From positions 4,650,001 through 4,714,000 of the forward strand of contig NZ_CP040077.1 in assembly GCF_005280735.1 (NCBI RefSeq): DNA of 64,000 nt, written 5' to 3'. Source of the DNA: Trinickia violacea (GTDB lineage: Bacteria; Pseudomonadota; Gammaproteobacteria; Burkholderiales; Burkholderiaceae). Below the pieces are notes generated by a model. The model did not search any database. It worked only from the letters and a program-made list of their open reading frames with translations, and was not told where the DNA came from. The stretch's first letter is position 1. Each line of letters begins with the position of its first letter. Below are positions 44,154 to 54,888 of the stretch, piece after piece. The position numbers were made by a program, and so were the translations under genes.

Positions 44154-44579
44154 TCAGCGTTGGCCGCGCAGTTTGCGCAGACGCTCGATGGCTGCAAGCT
44201 GAGCCGTCGCGTACGCGAGCTCCGCTTGCGCGGTTGCATACTCGAGATTCGAGCCCGAGTTCTGCAGCGCCTCTTCCGCACGCTTGCGAGCCTGCTCGGC
44301 CTTGGCTTGGTCGAGGTCCGCACCGCGAATCGCCGTGTCGGCCAGCACCGTCACCGCGCCCGGCTGCACTTCGAGAATGCCGCCCGCGACGAACACGAAC
44401 TCTTCCTCGCCGTTCTCAGCCTCGATGCGCACCGCACCCGGACGAATCCGCGTGATGAGCGGCGTGTGGCCCGGCAGAATGCCGAGCTCGCCCGCCTCGC
44501 CCGGCAGCGCGACGAATTTCGCCGGGCCCGAGAAGATCTGCTCTTCCGCGCTGACGACGTCTACTTTGATGGTTGCCAT
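44154..44579 (-). CDS. atpC: ATP synthase F1 subunit epsilon
   Basis: A 141-aa epsilon subunit of the central stalk, which inhibits ATP hydrolysis. The beta-sandwich domain has PGEAGELGILPGHTPLITRIRPG and the C-terminal helical hairpin has QAKAEQARKRAEEAL. Last gene of the operon, followed by a strong terminator. Confidence 0.97.
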   Translation of the reverse strand: MATIKVDVVSAEEQIFSGPAKFVALPGEAGELGILPGHTPLITRIRPGAVRIEAENGEEEFVFVAGGILEVQPGAVTVLADTAIRGADLDQAKAEQARKRAEEALQNSGSNLEYATAQAELAYATAQLAAIERLRKLRGQR

Positions 44580-44684
44580 ATCGACTCCTGGTTGAGCGTA
44601 TTACGAGGGCGCCTGCCCGCGAAAAACGACCTTAAAAGGTAGGTTTCGCGGACGCACCGACGCCCACTGCGTCACACCCGACCT

Positions 44685-46079
44685 TTACTGGATCTTCTTG
44701 GCCTTTTCGAAGGCTTCGTCGATCGTGCCGACCATGTAGAACGCCTGTTCCGGCAGGTGGTCGCACTCGCCGTCGACGATCATCTTGAAGCCACGGATCG
44801 TTTCCTTCAGCGGCACGTACTTGCCCGGCGAGCCCGTGAACACTTCCGCGACGTGGAACGGCTGCGACAGGAAACGCTGGATCTTACGCGCACGCGCGAC
44901 CGACAGCTTGTCTTCCGGCGACAGTTCGTCCATGCCCAGAATCGCGATGATGTCGCGCAGTTCCTTGTAGCGCTGCAGCGTTTGCTGCACGCGGCGCGTG
45001 ATCGAGTAGTGCTCTTCGCCGATCACGTTCGGGTCGATCTGGCGCGACGTCGAATCGAGCGGGTCCACTGCGGGGTAGATACCGAGCGAAGCGATGTCAC
45101 GCGACAGCACGACGGTTGCGTCCAAGTGGCCGAAGGTCGTAGCCGGCGACGGGTCGGTCAAGTCGTCCGCAGGGACGTAGACGGCCTGCACCGAGGTGAT
45201 CGAACCGGTCTTGGTCGACGTGATGCGCTCTTGCAGCTTGCCCATTTCTTCAGCCAGCGTCGGCTGATAGCCCACTGCCGACGGCATACGGCCGAGCAGT
45301 GCGGACACTTCGGTACCGGCCAGCGTGAAACGGTAGATGTTGTCGACGAAGAACAGCACGTCGAGACCTTCGTCACGGAAGTGCTCGGCCATCGTCAGGC
45401 CGGTCAGCGCCACACGCAGACGGTTGCCCGGCGGCTCGTTCATCTGGCCGTACACGAGCGCCACTTTGTCGAGAACGTTCGAGTCCTTCATTTCGTGGTA
45501 GAAGTCGTTCCCTTCACGGGTACGCTCGCCCACGCCCGCGAACACGGAGTAACCGCCGTGTTCCTTAGCGATGTTGTTGATGAGCTCCATCATGTTGACG
45601 GTCTTGCCCACGCCGGCACCGCCGAACAAGCCCACCTTGCCGCCCTTCGCGAACGGGCAGATCAGGTCGATAACCTTGATGCCGGTTTCGAGCAGTTCCG
45701 TCGACGGCGACAGCTCGTCGAATGCCGGAGCCTTCTGGTGGATCGAGCGCAGGTTGTCGCTGGCGATCGGGCCGGCTTCGTCGATCGGACGGCCGAGCAC
45801 GTCCATGATGCGGCCGAGGGTCGGCTTGCCGACCGGCACGCTGATCGGCTTCGCGGTGTTCTTCACCACGACGCCGCGGCGCAGGCCGTCCGATGCGCCC
45901 AAACAAATCGTGCGCACGACGCCGTCGCCCAGCTGCTGCTGAACTTCGAGGGTCAGTTCCGTGCCTTCGAGAATCAGGGCATCGTAGACCTTCGGCATGG
46001 TCTCGCGCGGGAATTCCACGTCGATCACCGCGCCGATGCACTGTACGATCTTGCCTTCTACCAAAGCAGTTGTACTCAT
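44685..46079 (-). CDS. atpD: ATP synthase F1 subunit beta
   Basis: A 464-aa catalytic subunit. Walker A is GGAGVGKTVNMMEL, the catalytic Glu is in VGERTREGNDFYHEM, and the DELSEED-like lever is MDELSPEDKL (Pro replaces the second E of the E. coli version). Lies between atpG and atpC with about 100 bp before atpC. Confidence 0.98.
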   Translation of the reverse strand: MSTTALVEGKIVQCIGAVIDVEFPRETMPKVYDALILEGTELTLEVQQQLGDGVVRTICLGASDGLRRGVVVKNTAKPISVPVGKPTLGRIMDVLGRPIDEAGPIASDNLRSIHQKAPAFDELSPSTELLETGIKVIDLICPFAKGGKVGLFGGAGVGKTVNMMELINNIAKEHGGYSVFAGVGERTREGNDFYHEMKDSNVLDKVALVYGQMNEPPGNRLRVALTGLTMAEHFRDEGLDVLFFVDNIYRFTLAGTEVSALLGRMPSAVGYQPTLAEEMGKLQERITSTKTGSITSVQAVYVPADDLTDPSPATTFGHLDATVVLSRDIASLGIYPAVDPLDSTSRQIDPNVIGEEHYSITRRVQQTLQRYKELRDIIAILGMDELSPEDKLSVARARKIQRFLSQPFHVAEVFTGSPGKYVPLKETIRGFKMIVDGECDHLPEQAFYMVGTIDEAFEKAKKIQ

Positions 46080-46164
46080 CGCTTTTCCTTTAGATACTCA
46101 ATTCTTCACTCGCGCAAAGGCGCAGTTACCGAGCTATTCGCTACGTTGCGGCCGATCGCTACGA

Positions 46165-47040
46165 TCAGACCGCCGCGGCGCCGCCGACGATTTCCGACAG
46201 TTCCTTCGTAATCGCGGCCTGGCGGCTCTTGTTGTACGACAGCTGCAGCTCGTTGATCACCGTCTTCGCGTTATCCGACGCAGCCTTCATCGCGACCATC
46301 CGCGCCGACTGCTCCGACGCCATGTTCTCGGCCACGGCCTGATACACGAGTGCTTCGACGTAGCGCACGAGCAGCTCGTCCACGACTGCCTGCGCATCCG
46401 GCTCGTAGATGTAGTCCCACGAAGAGTTCGGCGTCGTCTCGTCGCGCTCGAAGTGCTCTGCCGACAGCGGCAGCAGCTGCTCGATCACCGGCTCCTGCTT
46501 CATCGTGTTGATGAAGCGCGTGTACGCGAGGTACACCGCCGAAACCTTGCCTTCCGAGTACAGGTCGAGCTGAACCTTCACTGCGCCGATCAGCTTCTCG
46601 AGGTGCGGCGTATCGCCCAGCTGCACCACGTTCGACACGACCTTCGCGCGCAGGCGGTTCAGGAAGCCGAGGCCCTTGTTGCCGATTGCCGTCGCTTCGA
46701 CCGTCTGGCCTTTGCCTTCCAGCTCCTTGAACTTCTGGAGCGACGCACGCATCACGTTCGTGTTCAAGCCGCCGCACAGACCCTTGTCGGTCGTGACGAG
46801 GATGAGGCCCGCCGCCTTCGCACCCTGGTTCTCCACCATGAACGGGTGGCGATACTCGGGGTTCGCGCGGCTCATGTGCGCAGCGATATCACGGACTTTC
46901 TCGGCGTACGGACGAGCAGCGCGCATGCGCTCCTGGGCGCGGCGCATCTTCGATGCGGCGACCATCTCCATCGCTTTCGTGATCTTGCGCGTGTTTTGCA
47001 CGCTCTTGATCTTGCCGCGAATTTCCTTCATTCCAGCCAT
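46165..47040 (-). CDS. atpG: ATP synthase F1 subunit gamma
   Basis: A 291-aa rotor shaft. The N-terminal helix is MKEIRGKIKSVQNTRKITKAMEMVAASKM, cut here by its conserved start MAGMKEIRGKI, and the C-terminal helix is KTVINELQLSYNKSRQAAITKELSEIVGG in part. Family length and order in the operon are normal. Confidence 0.97.
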   Translation of the reverse strand: MAGMKEIRGKIKSVQNTRKITKAMEMVAASKMRRAQERMRAARPYAEKVRDIAAHMSRANPEYRHPFMVENQGAKAAGLILVTTDKGLCGGLNTNVMRASLQKFKELEGKGQTVEATAIGNKGLGFLNRLRAKVVSNVVQLGDTPHLEKLIGAVKVQLDLYSEGKVSAVYLAYTRFINTMKQEPVIEQLLPLSAEHFERDETTPNSSWDYIYEPDAQAVVDELLVRYVEALVYQAVAENMASEQSARMVAMKAASDNAKTVINELQLSYNKSRQAAITKELSEIVGGAAAV

Positions 47041-47126
47041 TGCTTGCTCCTTGATCCTTGATCGAAGCGACGCAGGCTACCCCGCGCCGCTTCAGCATCC
47101 GTTATTGACTAGCGGATCACGCTGGA

Positions 47127-48668
<1,542 letters not shown>

Positions 48669-48717
48669 TATTCGCTCCTGATAGTCAATTCTGTTGCGTG
48701 CCAGCCGCGTATGCGCT

Positions 48718-49257
48718 TCAGGCGGTCAGTGCCGTCTGCATGCTGGCGAGCCGCGCGCGGACCGAGGTATCGAGCACTTCGTCGCCGACCGTGACGCGCA
48801 CGCCGCCGATCAGCGACGCGTCGACTTCAACCGACGGTTTCAGCTTGCGCTTGAACTTGCGTTCGAGGCTTGCGACGAGGTCGTTCAACTGCTCGCCTTC
48901 GAGCGGGAATGCGCTGACGATCAGTGCATCGGCCGCGCCCTCGCGAGCGTTCTTCAGTTCTTCGAACTGCGTGGCGATTTCCGGCAGCAGCGAAAGCCGA
49001 TGATTGTCGATCAGCATCTGCACGAAATTCTTCGCCTGCGGGGTGTCCTTGGCCGGCGACTTGACCGCAGCCAGCAGCAGATCGCCGACTTGGGTACGGC
49101 TCACTTTCGGGCTCGCGGCGATCGACAGCACCTCGGGCAGACGCGCAACCTGTGCCAGCTCCTGCACGAGAGTGGACCAGGCGCCGACGTCACCGCCTTC
49201 GGCCACGCGGAACAGCGCTTCTGCGTACGGACGGGCAATGGTTGCAAGTTCGGCCAT
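48718..49257 (-). CDS. atpH: ATP synthase F1 subunit delta
   Basis: A 179-aa peripheral-stalk subunit that joins the F1 head to subunit b. MAELATIARPYAEALF at the N-terminus and the C-terminal block LIGGVRVTVGDEVLDTSVRARL are diagnostic. It begins 2 bp after atpF. Confidence 0.97.
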   Translation of the reverse strand: MAELATIARPYAEALFRVAEGGDVGAWSTLVQELAQVARLPEVLSIAASPKVSRTQVGDLLLAAVKSPAKDTPQAKNFVQMLIDNHRLSLLPEIATQFEELKNAREGAADALIVSAFPLEGEQLNDLVASLERKFKRKLKPSVEVDASLIGGVRVTVGDEVLDTSVRARLASMQTALTA

Positions 49258-49259
49258 GA

Positions 49260-49730
49260 TCAGAGCTCGGCTTTCAGTTGATTCAGCAGTTCGGCGTGGG
49301 CCTTTTGATCGACTTCGCGCTTCAGGATCTGCTCGGCGCCCCTCACGGCCAGCGAGGCGACTTCGCCGCGCAGCGCTTCGCGTGCTTTGACGATCTGCTG
49401 GTCGGCGTCGGCCTTCGCTTGCGCGATGATGCGTGCGGCTTCGGCTTGAGCGTTCGCCTTGATCTCGTCGGCGACGGAGAGTGCGCGCTTCTCGGCGTCA
49501 GCGATGCGCTGCTGGCCGTCGTTGCGTGCTTGAGCGAGTTCCTGGTCGACGAGCTTGTGCGCGGCTTCGAGTTCCGATTTGCCCTTCTCGGCTGCAGCGA
49601 GACCTTCGGCGATCTTCTTCGAGCGCTCGTCGAGGGCATTGACCAACGGCGGCCACACGAACTTCATCGTGAACCACGCGAGGATCAGGAACACGACCAT
49701 CTGCGCAAACAGGGTTGCGTTGAGATTCAT
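49260..49730 (-). CDS. atpF: ATP synthase Fo subunit b
   Basis: A 156-aa stalk protein. One N-terminal membrane helix (LFAQMVVFLILAWFTMKFVW) is followed by a long charged coiled coil (EGLAAAEKGKSELEAAHKLV). Normal length and place in the operon. Confidence 0.97.
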   Translation of the reverse strand: MNLNATLFAQMVVFLILAWFTMKFVWPPLVNALDERSKKIAEGLAAAEKGKSELEAAHKLVDQELAQARNDGQQRIADAEKRALSVADEIKANAQAEAARIIAQAKADADQQIVKAREALRGEVASLAVRGAEQILKREVDQKAHAELLNQLKAEL

Positions 49731-49866
49731 GGTGTTTCCTTAAATGTTGCTATGCACGGAAAGATGAAACGGTAAGGCGCTCATCGACATGGATTCGATC
49801 AGCGCCCCAGACCCGTTTCGCCCTGCGCCATGAAGAAAAGGAGTTGGCGCAAACTTCCGAGGAACC

Positions 49867-50136
49867 TCAGCCTGCCAGCTTCGACAGCAGCGGGTTCGCG
49901 AACGCAAACAGCATTGCCACACCAACGCCGATCAGGAACGCCGCGTCAATCAGACCAGCCAAGAGGAACATCTTGGTTTGCAGCGGGTTCATCAGTTCCG
50001 GCTGACGTGCGCAAGCTTCGATGTACTTGCCGCCCATCAGGCCGATACCGATACAGGCGCCGATTGCACCCAGGCCGATGATGATGCCGATACCGATGGC
50101 GGTCAGACCTTGGATGTTGGCGATGAAAGCTTGCAT
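49867..50136 (-). CDS. atpE: ATP synthase Fo subunit c
   Basis: An 89-aa hairpin of two membrane helices that builds the rotating c-ring. Helix 1 is Gly-rich (GIGIIIGLGAIGACIGIGL), the polar loop is ARQPE, and the proton-carrying Asp64 is in GLIDAAFLIG. ATG 50136 is chosen because GGAG lies 5 bp upstream; an in-frame GTG at 50142 overlaps that site. Asp with no Na+-binding Gln pattern suggests H+ coupling. Confidence 0.97.
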   Translation of the reverse strand: MQAFIANIQGLTAIGIGIIIGLGAIGACIGIGLMGGKYIEACARQPELMNPLQTKMFLLAGLIDAAFLIGVGVAMLFAFANPLLSKLAG

Positions 50137-50210
50137 GATCACTCCTTTGTGAAAAGACTTTTTAAAACCAGGATTTAAGAAACGAAACGAACTTGAAACT
50201 CTTTATGCGC

Positions 50211-51062
50211 TTAGTGCTTGTCGTGCGCTTGGCCGATGTACACCAGCGTCAACATCATGAAAATGAACGCTTGCAGCAGAACGATCAGGATGTGGAAGAT
50301 TGCCCAGACACTGCCTGCGATCACGTGGCCGATGAAGCCGAGCACCGAGGTGTCCGCGCTGAACGTCCACATGCTGCCGAGCAGGGCGATCAGCAGGAAC
50401 AGCAGTTCCCCGGCGTACATGTTGCCGAACAGCCGCAGCGCGAGCGAAACGGTCTTGGCGACGTACTCGATGAGGTTCAGCGCAAGGTTCGGAATCCACA
50501 GCAGCGGATGCGCGCCGAACGGTGCCGACAGCAGCTCGTGCACGAATCCGCCCGGGCCCTTGATCTTGAGGTTGTAGTAGATCATCAGCGCGAACACGCC
50601 GAGCGCGATGCCGAAGGTGCCGTTCAAGTCGGCCGTCGGCACGATGCGGTGGTGCGGAATGACCGCCGACAGACCCAGCCAGCCGATCACGCGGCCCGGC
50701 AGGTCGACGGGGAGAAAGTCGAGGGAGTTCATCAGCGCGACCCAGATGAACACAAACAGGGCGAGCGGCGCGATGAAGGTGCGGTTGCCGTGAACGATCG
50801 CCTTCGATTGGTCTTCGACCATCTCGACGAGCATTTCGATCGCGCACTGGAAGCGGCCCGGCACGCCGGGGGTCGCTTTGCGCGCGGCAAGACGCAGGAT
50901 GAGGATCGTCACCAGACCGCAGACGATCGACCAGAACAGCGTGTCGAGATTCCATACGTGGAAGTCGACGACCGAAGTCTGGTGCGCCGTGGAGAGGTTC
51001 TGCAAGTGGTGCGCGATGTATTCGGACGGATCCAAACCGCGCGTTCCTTCGCTAGCTGCCAT
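50211..51062 (-). CDS. atpB: ATP synthase Fo subunit a
   Basis: A 283-aa membrane protein that forms the proton half-channels. The essential Arg is in SLALRLFGNMYAGE, and the last helix block is AFIFMMLTLVYIGQAHDKH. The start is ATG 51062 (MAASEGTRG); the frame is open to a GTG at 51080. It is the second gene after atpI. Confidence 0.97.
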   Translation of the reverse strand: MAASEGTRGLDPSEYIAHHLQNLSTAHQTSVVDFHVWNLDTLFWSIVCGLVTILILRLAARKATPGVPGRFQCAIEMLVEMVEDQSKAIVHGNRTFIAPLALFVFIWVALMNSLDFLPVDLPGRVIGWLGLSAVIPHHRIVPTADLNGTFGIALGVFALMIYYNLKIKGPGGFVHELLSAPFGAHPLLWIPNLALNLIEYVAKTVSLALRLFGNMYAGELLFLLIALLGSMWTFSADTSVLGFIGHVIAGSVWAIFHILIVLLQAFIFMMLTLVYIGQAHDKH

Positions 51063-51189
51063 ATCGTTAATGCCACCCAAATTGTCGAAAATCTTTCGGT
51101 GCTCGCGCCCGCCGCAAGACTGCGTTGCGGGAACTCGCGGGCGCAGGCGATCTCATGATCGTGCGCCGTAATATTCGGACTCAACCGGC

Positions 51190-51720
51190 TCAGCGCCAGG
51201 CCAACGCAATCCAGTACGTCTTCAGCGCGACGAGATAGGTCACGAGCAGCGGCAACCAGCGCACGTCGTGATACCAGTACGCGATCGCCACGAACATCGC
51301 GACCGTCGCTCCCATCTTGAGCGCTTCGCCAATCATCCAGCTCAGGATGGTTGCCCCGCCGCCCAGCTTCCTAAGACGTGCCGCGAACAATGCGCTCGGC
51401 ACCCAGCAAATCGCTCCCCCCAGGAACGCCGACAGCGCAGCATCGCCCGGCGGCTTATAGAACAGCCACCAAACCAGCGTAGCAACCAGGGACAAAACCA
51501 TTTGCGCAACCACGACCTTGAAAGGCGTGACGCGCGATGGACGACTCACATTCGGACCAAACAGCTTCTCTGCTTCAGCCCGCGAGAGCGGAACGATGTT
51601 TTTATCTTGCTGCTCGGCATCCCACGCATCGTCAGCCCAGTCCTGCTGACCGTCGGCCGCTTTGGACGCGGTGCGCTGTGCGTGTTCTTCGTGCCTGTCA
51701 TTCGGCGCTCGACCCGCCAT
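51190..51720 (-). CDS. atpI: ATP synthase protein I
   Basis: A 176-aa protein thought to help assemble the c-ring. A polar N-terminal ~75 residues precede four membrane helices (VVVAQMVLSLVATLVWWLF, AFLGGAICWVPSALFAA, MGATVAMFVAIAYWY and LVTYLVALKTYWIALA). ATG 51720 is chosen; a TTG 15 bp upstream is the alternative. First gene of the operon, about 70 nt after the predicted start site. Confidence 0.92.
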   Translation of the reverse strand: MAGRAPNDRHEEHAQRTASKAADGQQDWADDAWDAEQQDKNIVPLSRAEAEKLFGPNVSRPSRVTPFKVVVAQMVLSLVATLVWWLFYKPPGDAALSAFLGGAICWVPSALFAARLRKLGGGATILSWMIGEALKMGATVAMFVAIAYWYHDVRWLPLLVTYLVALKTYWIALAWR

Positions 51721-51798
51721 CGCAGTGTTCCGCAAAGTCCATTTTGGCCCGTATCTTTCGTGACGCTTACGGGGTTGCCTAGCTAATAAATCCGGGCG

Positions 51799-51827
51799 AT
51801 TGTAAGCGATAGTTGCAGGTGATTCAA
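51799..51827 (-). promoter_or_regulatory. Sigma-70 promoter of the atp operon
   Basis: On the minus strand TTGAAT (51822-51827), a 17-bp spacer and TACAAT (51799-51804). It is close to consensus and correctly placed in the gap upstream of atpI. Confidence 0.8.
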
Positions 51828-52003
51828 GACTTTAGGCACGCCAAAACACGGCGCGAAAGGGAGCTTCGCGGGGTCGGAAAACAGTCTGTCTATAGACGGG
51901 CGCGTCGAATGTAAGGCGGCCGGGCATGGCGCGAGTTTAACGCTTATTGGCTTGATTCATCAGGGCGGCGAGGCATCTCGAAATGTCGCGTACTTATAAC
52001 GTG

Positions 52004-53152
52004 TCAAAAATGAGACAACACCCATCCGCCAATCATGCCGCCAACGATCCAGAACGGAATCGAGAAGCCATGAAACTGAGACCACATACCGCGCCTCTTG
52101 GCCAGCCTGACAGCGATCAGGTTCGCCAGTGAGCCGATCGCGATCCCGAAACCGCCGACACTCACGCCAAACGCGAGCGCGCGCCAATCCTTCGTGAATT
52201 CGGCGAGCATGATCGCCGCCGGCACGTTGCTGATGCCCTGCGACAGCACCATCCCCGCCGCGTAGGCTCGCAGCGGTGTATCGAGGCCGATGTGCTCGAT
52301 CGTCTCCCGGACCCACGGCAACGCCGCGACGCTGCGCAGAACGATGAACATGAAGACGAAAATCAGCAGCAGCAACCAATCGATTTTCAGGACCGCGTCG
52401 CGTCGCCAGATCAGAAAGCCGCCCGCGACGCCGATCAGTCCGATGCCGGCATGATGCGAGTCCGCAAGCAGGACGAACGCGGCAAAGAGAACGGCCGCGA
52501 CGCCGGCGAATGCGCGATCGACGGGCTGCGCAACCGTGTCTTGCGAAAGATCGAGAGGCCGCGTCTTGAACGAGACCGTGGTCATTGCGTACAGCATCGC
52601 CATCATCAGGGCGCATAGCGGCGCAAGCGCCCGCACGAAGCCCCCGAACGACACGCCGCTTATCTGCCAGAGAAACAGGTTCTGTGGATTTCCGAATGGA
52701 GTCAGGATCGACCCGGCGTTGACGGCCAGCGCGATAAAGATGACAAGGCGCTTCAGCGGCAACGGTGTCAGCTCGTTCAGCGACAGCACGAGCGGCACCA
52801 CGACGAATAGCGCCACATCGTTGGTCAGGATGGTCGAGAGCACCGCGGCCAACGTGACGAGCCAATACGCGAGCGAGCGCTCGGAGTGGACGTGGTGAAC
52901 GACACGGTGCGCGAACCAAGTTAGGGTTCCTGATAATTCGAGCGCTTTGGTCAAAATCAGGAGTCCTGCCAGGGTCAGCACGGTTTGCCAGTCGACGAGA
53001 CCCGGCAGCGATGTCCAGGGACGCGGATGGAATGCTTGGAGAAAAGCGAGCGCGATCAGCAGCAGCGACAGCACAGGCTCTTTGGCAACGAGCGCCAGTA
53101 GCCTGCGCGGCGAGCTCAATCGAGCGCTTCGAGCTTCATTGATGATAGGCAC
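52004..53152 (-). CDS. Ion transporter of the ArsB/NhaD-SLC13 superfamily
   Basis: A 382-aa protein with about ten membrane helices. Two inverted-repeat hallmarks are STILTNDVALFVVVPLVL and GISNVPAAIMLAEFT, with the helix-breaking SILTPFGNPQNLF between them. These are typical of citrate, sulfate/arsenite or Na+/H+ transporters of this superfamily; the substrate is not visible. The start is a GTG without a clear ribosome site. It sits between parB and atpI, where close relatives usually have no gene. Confidence 0.8.
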   Translation of the reverse strand: MPIINEARSARLSSPRRLLALVAKEPVLSLLLIALAFLQAFHPRPWTSLPGLVDWQTVLTLAGLLILTKALELSGTLTWFAHRVVHHVHSERSLAYWLVTLAAVLSTILTNDVALFVVVPLVLSLNELTPLPLKRLVIFIALAVNAGSILTPFGNPQNLFLWQISGVSFGGFVRALAPLCALMMAMLYAMTTVSFKTRPLDLSQDTVAQPVDRAFAGVAAVLFAAFVLLADSHHAGIGLIGVAGGFLIWRRDAVLKIDWLLLLIFVFMFIVLRSVAALPWVRETIEHIGLDTPLRAYAAGMVLSQGISNVPAAIMLAEFTKDWRALAFGVSVGGFGIAIGSLANLIAVRLAKRRGMWSQFHGFSIPFWIVGGMIGGWVLSHF

Positions 53153-53182
53153 GGGCGAGCAAGCGCGATCGAACGGTTCGAA

Positions 53183-54070
53183 TCAGACCGCGGGGCCGCC
53201 GCGCAGGCGATTGAGAATGCCCTCGAGCGCGTCGAGATCGCCGAAATCGATCTGCACCTGCCCTCGCCCGCGGCGACCCATCTTGATCTTCACGCTCGCA
53301 GCGAGCAGGTCGGACAGATCTTCTTCGAGACGGCGCGTGTCGCGGCCGCCGTCGTGATTCGCACGCGCTTTTACTGCTGGGCTCGCCTTCGTCGTCGCGG
53401 TGACGAGCTTCTCGATTTCCCGCACCGACATCCGCTTATTGACCACCTGATTGGCCAGCGTGATTTGCGTCGCGGCGTCGACCGCGAGGAGCGCGCGAGC
53501 GTGACCCATATCGAGGTCGCCTGCCAGCAGCATCGTTTGCACCGGCGTCGCGAGATTCAAGAGCCGCAGCAAGTTCGAAACTGCACTGCGCGAACGGCCG
53601 ACGGACTCGGCAGCTTGTTCGTGCGTAAAGTTGAACTCATCGAGCAAACGCTGAATGCCGTGCGCCTCTTCGAGCGGATTCAGGTCTTCGCGCTGGATGT
53701 TTTCGATCAGCGCCATCGCGGCAGCGGCCTGGTCCGGCACATCCTTCACCAGCACCGGCACCTCGTCGAGTCCGGCCAGATGCGCGGCGCGGAAACGCCG
53801 CTCGCCAGCGATGATTTCGTATTTCTCGGCCGACACCGGACGCACCAGGATCGGTTGCATCAAGCCCTGCGCGCGGATGCTTGCGGCCAGCTCCTGCAGC
53901 GCGCCCTCGTCCATTCGCGTGCGCGGCTGGTATTTGCCGGCCTGCAGTTTGCCGAGCGGCAATACGTGCGGCACACCATCGCTGCGCACAACTGCGGCAA
54001 TTTCCGGGCTGCCGCCGAGCAAGGCTTCCAGACCGCGGCCCAAACCCTTCTTCTTTGCTACTGCGTTCAT
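53183..54070 (-). CDS. parB: Chromosome partitioning protein ParB
   Basis: A 295-aa CTP-dependent clamp that loads at parS and spreads. The CTP-binding block is IIAGERRFRAAHLAGLDEVPV, and the HTH that reads parS is FTHEQAAESVGRSRSAVSNLLRLL. A C-terminal dimerisation domain follows. MNAVAKKKGLGRGLEALLGG at 54070 is the family start. It follows parA by 22 bp. Confidence 0.97.
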   Translation of the reverse strand: MNAVAKKKGLGRGLEALLGGSPEIAAVVRSDGVPHVLPLGKLQAGKYQPRTRMDEGALQELAASIRAQGLMQPILVRPVSAEKYEIIAGERRFRAAHLAGLDEVPVLVKDVPDQAAAAMALIENIQREDLNPLEEAHGIQRLLDEFNFTHEQAAESVGRSRSAVSNLLRLLNLATPVQTMLLAGDLDMGHARALLAVDAATQITLANQVVNKRMSVREIEKLVTATTKASPAVKARANHDGGRDTRRLEEDLSDLLAASVKIKMGRRGRGQVQIDFGDLDALEGILNRLRGGPAV

Positions 54071-54092
54071 CGTGCTTCCTCGATTCTGTGCA

Positions 54093-54863
54093 TTACAACG
54101 CGCGCACGCGTTCAATCATCTCGGCGCCGAACTGGACATAGGCTTGCGCGCCGCGCGAAGCGCGGTCGAAAACGACGCCCGGCAAACCATAGCTCGGCGC
54201 TTCCGCCAGTCGCACGTTGCGCGGAATCACGACATCGAAGACCTTGTCGCCGAAGTGTTCCTTCAATTGGTCGGACACTTGCTGCTGGAGCGTGATGCGC
54301 GGATCGAACATGACCCGCAGCAGGCCGATAACCTTGAGGTCACGATTCAAGTTCGCGTGCACCTGCTTGATCGTGTTGACGAGGTCTGAGAGGCCCTCGA
54401 GCGCGAAATACTCGCATTGCATCGGAATCACGACGCCATGGGCGGCGCACAGGCCGTTCAGCGTCAGCAGCGAAAGCGCAGGCGGGCAATCGATCAACAC
54501 GAAGTCGTAGTCGTGTACGACGAGATCCAGCGCATCCTTCAGTTGGCGCTCGCGATTCTGGACGCTCACCAACTCCACTTCCGCGCCTGCCAATTCGCGA
54601 TTCGCGGGCAGCACGTCGTAGGACACCGACTCTGGCTTGATGCGCGCGTCCGCGACTGAAACGCCATCGACGAGCACTTCATAGACAGTGTTCTCACACG
54701 CGGCCTTGTCGATGCCGCTGCCCATCGTGGCATTGCCCTGCGGGTCCAGGTCGATCAGCAGGACGCGCTGCCCCTGCGATGCGAGACTCTCGGCGAGATT
54801 GACCGTTGTCGTCGTTTTGCCGACGCCGCCTTTCTGGTTCGCAACGCAGAAAATTTTTGCCAT
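54093..54863 (-). CDS. parA: Chromosome partitioning ATPase ParA
   Basis: A 256-aa Walker-type ATPase that moves ParB-parS complexes on the nucleoid. Deviant Walker A is NQKGGVGKTTTTVNLAESLA (residues 9-28), Walker B FVLIDCPPALSLLTLN. It lacks the N-terminal HTH of plasmid types, so it is the chromosomal kind. It lies between rsmG and parB. Confidence 0.97.
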   Translation of the reverse strand: MAKIFCVANQKGGVGKTTTTVNLAESLASQGQRVLLIDLDPQGNATMGSGIDKAACENTVYEVLVDGVSVADARIKPESVSYDVLPANRELAGAEVELVSVQNRERQLKDALDLVVHDYDFVLIDCPPALSLLTLNGLCAAHGVVIPMQCEYFALEGLSDLVNTIKQVHANLNRDLKVIGLLRVMFDPRITLQQQVSDQLKEHFGDKVFDVVIPRNVRLAEAPSYGLPGVVFDRASRGAQAYVQFGAEMIERVRAL

Positions 54864-54888
54864 CGTTGGTAGATCCCTTGTTACCGCA

